Source: CBDFHJ01 sp965247635
GTDB lineage: Bacteria; Chloroflexota; Dehalococcoidia; Lucifugimonadales; Australimonadaceae
Length of the DNA: 50,508 bases
Reading direction: 5' to 3'
Assembly (NCBI GenBank): GCA_965247635.1
Contig: CBDFHJ010000003.1
Coordinates: 1 to 50,508, forward strand
Numbering within the stretch: position 1 is the first letter of the stretch; each line of letters begins with the position of its first letter. The notes beneath the pieces are model-generated. The model saw only the letters and a list, made by a program, of their open reading frames with translations. It searched no databases and was not told the origin of the DNA. A program made the position numbers and the translations under genes. Shown in pieces: positions 42,045 to 48,185 of the stretch.

Positions 42045-42535
42045 TCAGCCCTTCCCCACCCCCGCCTTCCACGCTTCGAGATTCTCCCGCATGTACCCGA
42101 TGTGTTCGGGGACGTGACTCTCGCACGTGTCCAGCCAGTCGTCCAGGCTCGTCGGCCGTTTTCGGGATGGAAGGACGTGTGCGCCAAGACGTATTCGGGC
42201 AGCGTCTTGATCAGCGTGTAGCTCGTGTGGCGCAGCCACTTGAACAGCGCCAGCGCGTCATCGACGCTCTGCTCGTGATAGCTCAGTGACGAAGCCCACT
42301 GGTTCTCGTCGTAGGCCATCAGCGGCTCGCCCTGCTCGGCAATCAGCCTGCGACACCGGATGTAGCTGTTGGCCTCGCTGTCTGTGACGTGTACGATGTG
42401 CTCGTGGATGCTCCAGCAACCGTGCTCGTCCCTGAACTGCCACATCTCCTCAGGGAACTCCTTCAGCGCCTCCAGGAGCAGGGCAGACGCGCTGCCGTAG
42501 GACTCAATCTTCTGAAGCCTCTCCTCAGGTGTCAT
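42045..42535 (-). pseudogene. DinB-like protein gene with one frameshift
   Basis: The first part (MTPEERLQKIESYGSASALL, WSIHEHIVHVTDSEANSY, SYHEQSVDDALALFKWLRHT) is typical of DinB/YfiT-like four-helix metalloproteins, with His residues in the right helices. The frame is lost at GAAAACGGCCGACG near 42154. One extra base there would continue it as PTSLDDWLDTCESHVPEHIG and end naturally at 42045, with the third expected His (EHIGYM). It is either a fresh pseudogene or a one-base sequence error. Confidence 0.7.
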
Positions 42536-42632
42536 CAATTGCAAGCTCGTCTACGACGAAGCCAATTGAGGATTCACTTCAGGTTTTCCCACATAAGTCC
42601 TCCTCGTCTCACTGACTGAGCAACCGCCTCCT

Positions 42633-43061
42633 CTACCCCGTGCTCGGCAGCACCACCTCAGCGATGCCTTGGATGGGTCGCTCGCCCTTCTGGTTCTCGA
42701 TGAAGGCGTCCAGCGTGACCACGTTCTGCCCGTCAACCTCCTGCATGTCCGTGACCACGGCCTTGCACTCCAGCCTGTCGCCCGGCTCCACCATCCTGCG
42801 GAAGTTGACCTCCAGCTTCGCGAGCCTGCCATCCATTCCAGCCCAGTCCGTGAGGAGCTGCGACAGGAAGGACATGCTCATGTTGCCCGGGACAATAATG
42901 CCTCGAAGGCCCTCGCCCTGGGCTGCCTCTTCGCTGGTGAACCGGCCCAGCCGTATCTCGGACAGGGAAACGTAGTCACGTATCTGCTCGCGGGTGGGCT
43001 CCTTTACCAGCGGGCCCAACTCGTCTCCCAGCTCTACCTCTTCGTAGTGTTTCTGGCTCAT
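42633..43061 (-). CDS. MaoC-like hotdog protein, C-type subunit, pair B
   Basis: A 142-residue single hotdog protein: HYEEVELGDELGPLVKEPTR, RFTSEEAAQGEGLRGIIVPG, then VEPGDRLECKAVVTD. It matches the second half of MaoC-type dehydratases, but where the hydratase 2 motif D-x-N-P-x-H should be it has a SEIRLGRFTSEEAA-like text, so the catalytic Asp and His are missing. Its start overlaps the stop of the N-type subunit by ATGA. The pair would form a heteromer acting on acyl-CoA or acyl-ACP. Confidence 0.75.
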   Translation of the reverse strand: MSQKHYEEVELGDELGPLVKEPTREQIRDYVSLSEIRLGRFTSEEAAQGEGLRGIIVPGNMSMSFLSQLLTDWAGMDGRLAKLEVNFRRMVEPGDRLECKAVVTDMQEVDGQNVVTLDAFIENQKGERPIQGIAEVVLPSTG

Positions 43062-43531
43062 TGATTCATGTCCCTTCGCACGTTGGAGCTCTCCACCATC
43101 ATCACGTCGCGGCCGTGCTGGTTGCTGTAGGTGGTCCGACGCACAGTGAACACCATCGTCCCCGTCCGTCCGGTCTTGGCGTAGACGTTGGAGACCTGGG
43201 TCTTGGCGGAGATGGTGTCTCCCACCTTCATCGACTCGTAGAACTCGCAGTGCTGCGAGGCGTTGAACCCGGTTGTGCCGAACTTGACCTCGGCGTCCGG
43301 CGCCGACTCCAGCCGTATCGACGTGTAGTAGGCCGGCGGAGCGATGAGCGTCCCGTAGGAACTCTTCGCGGCAAACTCCTTGTCCAGGTACATCGGGTTG
43401 GTCTCGCCGATGGCGTTGGCGAAGCCGACGATCTGCTCCTCGGTCACCTCGTGGCTCCCCACGGGGTAGTCGACGCCCACGATGTCGCGGTTGTACTCAA
43501 TGGTGTCCATGATGTCATCTGCGTCCGGCAT
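43058..43531 (-). CDS. MaoC-like hotdog protein, N-type subunit, pair B
   Basis: A 157-residue protein fitting the MaoC_dehydrat_N family: VGVDYPVGSHEVTEEQIVGF, IGETNPMYLDKEFA and GTLIAPPAYY, then KTGRTGTMVFTVRRTTYSNQ. The E-T-N-P-x-Y in place of D-x-N-P-x-H is usual for the non-catalytic partner. It is a close relative of the N-type subunit of pair A upstream, so the two pairs arose by tandem duplication. Confidence 0.75.
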   Translation of the reverse strand: MPDADDIMDTIEYNRDIVGVDYPVGSHEVTEEQIVGFANAIGETNPMYLDKEFAAKSSYGTLIAPPAYYTSIRLESAPDAEVKFGTTGFNASQHCEFYESMKVGDTISAKTQVSNVYAKTGRTGTMVFTVRRTTYSNQHGRDVMMVESSNVRRDMNQ

Positions 43532-43591
43532 TAGGTCTCCTCCTTGATATTTTTATAGCTGCGTTTCGTGAAGGGGCGCGGCGCTTTTTCG

Positions 43592-44020
43592 CTAAGGCTT
43601 GTTGGGCAGCAACACCAGGGCCGTACCCTGGAGCGCCCTCTCCCCCTTCTGGGTCTCAATGTACACGTCCATGATGACCCGGTTCTCGTCGTCCTCCGTC
43701 TCCGTGTCCGTTACAAGGCCGATGCAGTTGAGGGTATCACCGGGCTGCACGTACCGCCGGAAGTCGACCTCCAGTCGCTTCAGTTTCCCCTCCGACCCGG
43801 CCCACTCCGTGAGGACCTGGGCCAGGAGGGCCATGCTCATGTTGCCCGGCAGGATGACGCCGGAGAAGCCCTCCTTTTGGGCGGCCTCGTCGCTGGTGAA
43901 CCGGCCCGTCTGCGAACCCCACACCGTGGTGAAGGCGTCCAACTGCTCCCTGGTCGGCATCTTGACCACAGGGCCGACCTCGTATCCCGGCTCCACGTCT
44001 TCAAAATAGACCTGGCTCAC
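43592..44020 (-). CDS. MaoC-like hotdog protein, C-type subunit, pair A
   Basis: A 142-residue hotdog protein, the paralogue of the one at 42633: RFTSDEAAQKEGFSGVILPG, NMSMALLAQVLTEWAG and VQPGDTLNCIGLVTDTETED. It too lacks a D-x-N-P-x-H motif. Its ATG overlaps the upstream N-type gene's stop (ATGA). Together with pair B it forms a four-gene run in the minus-strand metabolic cluster. Confidence 0.75.
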   Translation of the reverse strand: MSQVYFEDVEPGYEVGPVVKMPTREQLDAFTTVWGSQTGRFTSDEAAQKEGFSGVILPGNMSMALLAQVLTEWAGSEGKLKRLEVDFRRYVQPGDTLNCIGLVTDTETEDDENRVIMDVYIETQKGERALQGTALVLLPNKP

Positions 44021-44487
44021 TGGCTCAGGTCCCTTAGAACGTTGATCCGGTCCATAACTATGTTCTTCTCCCCGTCCTGGTTGGTGAAGGTCGTGCGTCT
44101 GACGGTGAACACCATTGTCCCGGTGCGGCCCGTCTTGGCATACACATCCGCGATCTGGGTTTTGGCGGAGATGACGTCGCCGGCCTTTATGGGCTCAAAG
44201 AACTCAACGTGCTGGCCGCCGTCGAAACCGGAGGTGCCGAATTTCACCTTGGGGTCCGGGCCCGCCTGAAGGCCGAACATATTGTAGAAGAGAGGCGGCG
44301 CGATGATCGCACCGTAGGGGCCTGCCTTGGCGGCCTCCTCGTCAAGATAGAGGGGGTTTGTCTCGCCCAGCGCCTGCGCGTAGGCGACGACCTGCTCCTT
44401 GGTGACCTCGTGCGTGCCAACGTCGTAGTCGACGCCCAAGACGCTCCTGTCGAAATCGATGGTGTCCGTAAGGTTCTGTTCCGCCAT
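44017..44487 (-). CDS. MaoC-like hotdog protein, N-type subunit, pair A
   Basis: A 156-residue MaoC_dehydrat_N-like protein: SVLGVDYDVGTHEVTKEQVV, LGETNPLYLDEEAAKAGPYG, AIIAPPLFYN and KTGRTGTMVFTVRRTTFTNQ. AGGAGGTGATA lies just before its ATG. Families of this kind hydrate or dehydrate enoyl/hydroxyacyl thioesters, though the canonical Asp/His dyad is replaced by Glu and Tyr. Confidence 0.75.
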   Translation of the reverse strand: MAEQNLTDTIDFDRSVLGVDYDVGTHEVTKEQVVAYAQALGETNPLYLDEEAAKAGPYGAIIAPPLFYNMFGLQAGPDPKVKFGTSGFDGGQHVEFFEPIKAGDVISAKTQIADVYAKTGRTGTMVFTVRRTTFTNQDGEKNIVMDRINVLRDLSQ

Positions 44488-44539
44488 ATATCACCTCCTG
44501 ATGCAGAGTTGGAGACGCAGCGATATGGCTCAATCGCCG

Positions 44540-45190
44540 CTAAGTGACCTTTGTTTCCTCAAGCACCACCGCCTCGTAGTCACCGCTGTGTAGCTCCTCC
44601 ACCAGCTCCTCGATGCAGGTCACCGGCCTCTCGAAGCGGGTGATGCACCTGCCGATGGTGCTCACGTAATGGGAGTCGCTGCCGCCTACGCAGGCGAAGC
44701 CGTAGGTTTCCGCAAGCTCCTTAGCAAGGGCGTTTTCCTCCGCACTGCTTCCGCCGTTCAGCAGTTCGATGGTCTTGAAGCCGTCCACCGAGGCGCCCTC
44801 GCGGATGTGCTGCCACAGTCCGATGCGAGGACGGCCGGGGTGAGCGGCGATTGCGTACCCTTCCTCTCTGCGAACGGCCCTCAGCACCTCTCTGGCGGAC
44901 AGCGTGATGTTCTTGAAGTCGAACTCCTCCGTCAGATTCGGGGTTATGCCGTAGGTCAGCACGTGCCCCAGGTTGGTCTCAATCTCAGCCCCCTTCAACA
45001 CAATGACGCCGTACTGCTCGGCAAGGTCGGAATAGTCCACCTCAAAGTCGAAACCCCTGTGCTCGGTCAGCACTATGCCGTCCACCTGGTACCCCTTCTT
45101 GCGAATTACGCTGATCCACTTCAGATAACCCTCTACGGTGCCGCCGGCGTCGTCGGAACGCTTGGAATGGACGTGCATGTCTATGTACAC
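44540..45190 (-). CDS. PHP-domain metal-dependent hydrolase
   Basis: A 216-residue PHP-fold protein with YIDMHVHSKRSDD at the start, LTEHRGFDF, VLKGAEIETN, IAAHPGRPRIG and CVGGSDSHYVSTIG: the His, Glu and Asp clusters that bind metals in PHP phosphoesterases. The GTG at 45190, which puts YIDMHVH at the very N-terminus, is preferred to an ATG 48 bases upstream because GAGG precedes it and family members start there. The substrate cannot be told. Confidence 0.8.
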   Translation of the reverse strand: MYIDMHVHSKRSDDAGGTVEGYLKWISVIRKKGYQVDGIVLTEHRGFDFEVDYSDLAEQYGVIVLKGAEIETNLGHVLTYGITPNLTEEFDFKNITLSAREVLRAVRREEGYAIAAHPGRPRIGLWQHIREGASVDGFKTIELLNGGSSAEENALAKELAETYGFACVGGSDSHYVSTIGRCITRFERPVTCIEELVEELHSGDYEAVVLEETKVT

Positions 45191-45356
45191 TGCTGCTGGA
45201 CCTCTACACCTGAAGTTGACGCCGCCCGTTGGTTTCACGACGGCATACGAGGCTTATTATGCCCAGTTCTTGGGGCAAATGGCAAGCGCGGGATTAGTAG
45301 CCCTTTGAGTAACCCCCTTCAGGAGGTCTTTGCATAACCTGGGCGGATCTCCATCG

Positions 45357-45449
45357 ACCGTCATTCCTGCGAATCCAGGTGTGATGGGGTGTGGATTCCT
45401 GCGAATCCAGGTGTGATGGGGTGTGGACTCCCTCTGCACGGGAGTGACA
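45357..45449. repeat. dispersed palindromic repeat, copy 1, with two 32-bp tandem units
   Basis: Starting ACCGTCATTCCTGCGAATCC, it contains two identical adjacent 32-bp units (45363-45394 and 45395-45426: ATTCCTGCGAATCCAGG then TGTGATGGGGTGTGG) and ends with GACTCCCTCTGCACGGGAGTGAC. The 46541 copy shares the same ends, so this is a REP/MITE-like family. Confidence 0.75.
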
Positions 45450-45528
45450 ATTGGGAATGGGCGCGAGAAGAGCGCCGCTGGGCTACGCGAAGGTCTGCTT
45501 TCAGGGAGCGTGCCCAAAGCTGAGTCGC

Positions 45529-46503
45529 TTAAGATCGGCGCATACTGGCGGACAGCAGCTTCACGCAGGCGTAGGCCGTGCGGGTGTGGGGCACGGGGAC
45601 GCCCAGCTTGTCCCCAAGCTCCACAATCGCGCCCACAATGCTCTCAAGCTCCAGGGGCCTCCCGGTCTCCAGGTCCTGGAGCATGGACGTCTTGTGGTCT
45701 CCCACCCTCGCCGCGCCGGCGAACCGCTGCTCAATCGTCACTGGAACGTCGATTCCCAGGGCGTGAGCCACTGCGTCCGCCTCGGCCATCATGGCTTTTG
45801 CGATCGCGCCCGCTTCGGGGTGAGCGGTGATCTCGGCCAGCGTGGAGCGGGTGATGGCGCTTATGGGGTTGAAGGCAGCGTTGCCCAGCAGCTTGACCCA
45901 CATGTCCTGCCTGATACGCGACCTGACGGGGCACTTGAGGCCGGAGGCGATTAGGGCCTGGGACAGCGCCTTGCACCGCTCGCTTGAGGAGCCGTCCAGT
46001 TCACCGATGGAGAAGCGGTCCCCCTCGATGTGACGTACAACGCCCGGCTCCTCGATCTCCGCTGCGGGGTAGATCACGCAGCCAATGATGCGCTCTGGGT
46101 CTATCGCCTCTGAGATGACACCACCGGGATCGACGCTCTCCAGTCGTGTGCCGTCCCACTCCCCGCCGTGTCGCTGGAAGTACCACCAGGGGATGCCGTT
46201 CTGGGCGGACACCACGGCCGTCTCCGGCCCTATGAGCGGCTTTAACAGGGGCGCTATCTCCGTGAGGCTGTGTGCCTTGACCGTTAGAAACAGGAAATCG
46301 ACTGCGCCAACTGCGTCGGGGTCGTCGGTGGCCGACGGGTGGGCCTGCAATTCACCCTGGGCTGTGCGTACCGTGACGCCGTTGGCTTGCATCGCCTTTA
46401 GATGGGCCCCGCGCGCTATTAGAGTTACGTCCTGCCCGGCCAGGGCCAGCTTTGCTCCCAGGAACGCCCCTATAGCGCCCGCGCCGTATATGGCGAATCT
46501 CAC
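45529..46503 (-). CDS. 2-dehydropantoate 2-reductase-like (ApbA/PanE family) dehydrogenase
   Basis: A 324-residue NADPH-dependent reductase: a Rossmann glycine motif (FAIYGAGAIGAFLGA), FLTVKAHSLTEIA with the conserved Lys, VSAQNGIPWW, and the C-terminal helix region MWVKLLGNAAFNPISAITRST characteristic of ApbA. The canonical reaction is ketopantoate to pantoate in CoA synthesis, but many paralogues in catabolic clusters reduce other 2-oxoacids. The neighbouring CoA-ester genes make either role plausible. Confidence 0.85.
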   Translation of the reverse strand: MRFAIYGAGAIGAFLGAKLALAGQDVTLIARGAHLKAMQANGVTVRTAQGELQAHPSATDDPDAVGAVDFLFLTVKAHSLTEIAPLLKPLIGPETAVVSAQNGIPWWYFQRHGGEWDGTRLESVDPGGVISEAIDPERIIGCVIYPAAEIEEPGVVRHIEGDRFSIGELDGSSSERCKALSQALIASGLKCPVRSRIRQDMWVKLLGNAAFNPISAITRSTLAEITAHPEAGAIAKAMMAEADAVAHALGIDVPVTIEQRFAGAARVGDHKTSMLQDLETGRPLELESIVGAIVELGDKLGVPVPHTRTAYACVKLLSASMRRS

Positions 46504-46540
46504 CGAGAGTCCCCATTTGCTGTCATTGCCGCGCCCTTTT

Positions 46541-46617
46541 CACCGTCATTCCCGACTCCGATCGGGAATCCAGATGGGGTAGGGGAGTGGACTCCCGCCT
46601 GCGCGGGAGTGACGGTG
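46541..46617. repeat. dispersed palindromic repeat, copy 2
   Basis: A 77-bp element with inverted ends CACCGTCATTCCC (46541-46553) and GGGAGTGACGGTG (46605-46617), one mismatch. Inside are two smaller hairpins, TTCCCGA/TCGGGAA and ACTCCCGC/GCGGGAGT. It lies between the reductase and ligase genes. Confidence 0.75.
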
Positions 46618-46646
46618 AGGGATCTAGCCGCCTTATCTCCTTTGCC

Positions 46647-48185
46647 TCAGGCACCGGAGGAGCCACCCGCGATGACCTCAGCCACAATGCGGCGCTGCAC
46701 CTTGCCGGTAGCCGTCCTGGGAATCTGGTCGACGATGTGGATGACCCTTGGGCACTTGAAGGCCGCCAGCCGCTCGCGGCAGTGCTGGACAAGCTCCGCC
46801 TCCGTCGCCGCGCCTGCAAGGACCACCGCGGCCGACGGCTCTTCGCCGTGGAGTTGGTGGGGGATTCCGAAGGACACGGCCTCAGCCACCGCCGGGTGGG
46901 ACAGCAGCACTTCATCTATCTCCTGGGGGGAAATCTTTTCGCCGCTCCGGTTGATGATCTCCTTAAGGCGGCCCAGGAGGGTCAGGTATCCGTCAGAGTC
47001 CAGCATCCCCTCGTCGCCGGTGCGGAACCACCCATTGGTGAAGGATGTGGAGTTGGCGTCCGGGTTGTCTTCGTAGCCTTTAATGACGTTCGCCCCCTGA
47101 ATGACCACCTCTCCGCGGCTTCCAGTCGACAGGAGCGCGCCCGCCTCATCCATGATGGCGATGGACACACCCGTACCCGGGCCTACGGATCCGGGCAGAC
47201 GCTTTCCCGGCGGAAGTGGATTGGAGCTCATCTGGTGCGACGCCTCGGTCATGCCGTAGGCCTCCAGCACCGGCACTCCGAAGCGCTCCTCCATCTCCAA
47301 CATAATTGCGGACGGCAATGCGGCGCTGCATGAGCGAATGAACCGCATCCCGGCGTACTGCTCCCGGTCCTCGCTGCTCCTGGCGCGCGACAGTAGGGCC
47401 TGGTGCATCGATGGCACTGCCGTGTACCAGGTGGCCCCGTACTCCCGCGCCACTCTCCAGAAGCCCAGGGCGTTGAAGCGCCCGGGAACCACGATGGTTC
47501 CGCCGGAGGCGAGCGTGGCAAGGGTGGAGGCGACTATACCGTGTACATGGAACAGTGGCATGACGCACAGGGAGACGTCGTCAGGCGTGAGGCTGTAGGT
47601 CTCGACTATGTTGCGCACCGACGCCACCAGGTTCTCGTGGGCAAGAGGGACGCGCTTGGGTCGGCTGGTGGTGCCACTGGTGTGCAGGATGAGGGCCGTA
47701 TCCGCCGACCCCGGCGGGCCATCGCCGCCCGCTGATCCGCCGATGCCGTTGGAGAAACTGACCTCTCCCCGGTCGTCGATCTGAACGCCGACGTGCAAGG
47801 TCTGCTCCGGCGCAGCGCCCCGGGCCTCGGCAGCCTCCGGGCGGCCATCCCCCACAAGGGCCCGGGCGTTGGTGTCCTCCAGGTAAAATCGAAACTCGTC
47901 GGCCTTGTAGGCAGGGTTCAGTGGCGCGGCCGTGGCTGCCGTCGCGACTCCCAGAAAAGAGATGATCGCCTCTGCGCTGTTTGGCAGTACAAGTGCCACG
48001 CGATCGTCCTTGCTTATGCCCTGAGCGCGGAGCTGTTCAGCCAGGGAGTCCACCTGACGACGCAGTGAGTCGTAGGTTATGGTGGGGCCGTCGGGCACGC
48101 GGATGGCGGCCTGTTGAGGCGCGCCGTTCTCCAGCAGGTCTCTTAGTGTAGCGGGTCCCGTCTGGTTACCTGACGTGTTCTGCAT
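46647..48185 (-). CDS. acyl-CoA synthetase, oxalate-CoA ligase-like (AMP-forming)
   Basis: A 512-residue adenylate-forming enzyme: the P-loop ILHTSGTTSRPKRVPLA, PLFHVHGIVAS, EAYGMTEASHQMSSNPLPPG, TGDEGMLDSDGYLTLLGRLKE and the catalytic Lys region PRTATGKVQRR. The HTSGTTSRPK, TEASHQMSSNPLP and RSCSA blocks are close to those of the Pcs60/AAE3 oxalate-CoA ligases, so oxalate or a small dicarboxylate is a good candidate substrate. The gene overlaps the CoA transferase by 20 bases, which supports a shared pathway. Confidence 0.85.
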   Translation of the reverse strand: MQNTSGNQTGPATLRDLLENGAPQQAAIRVPDGPTITYDSLRRQVDSLAEQLRAQGISKDDRVALVLPNSAEAIISFLGVATAATAAPLNPAYKADEFRFYLEDTNARALVGDGRPEAAEARGAAPEQTLHVGVQIDDRGEVSFSNGIGGSAGGDGPPGSADTALILHTSGTTSRPKRVPLAHENLVASVRNIVETYSLTPDDVSLCVMPLFHVHGIVASTLATLASGGTIVVPGRFNALGFWRVAREYGATWYTAVPSMHQALLSRARSSEDREQYAGMRFIRSCSAALPSAIMLEMEERFGVPVLEAYGMTEASHQMSSNPLPPGKRLPGSVGPGTGVSIAIMDEAGALLSTGSRGEVVIQGANVIKGYEDNPDANSTSFTNGWFRTGDEGMLDSDGYLTLLGRLKEIINRSGEKISPQEIDEVLLSHPAVAEAVSFGIPHQLHGEEPSAAVVLAGAATEAELVQHCRERLAAFKCPRVIHIVDQIPRTATGKVQRRIVAEVIAGGSSGA

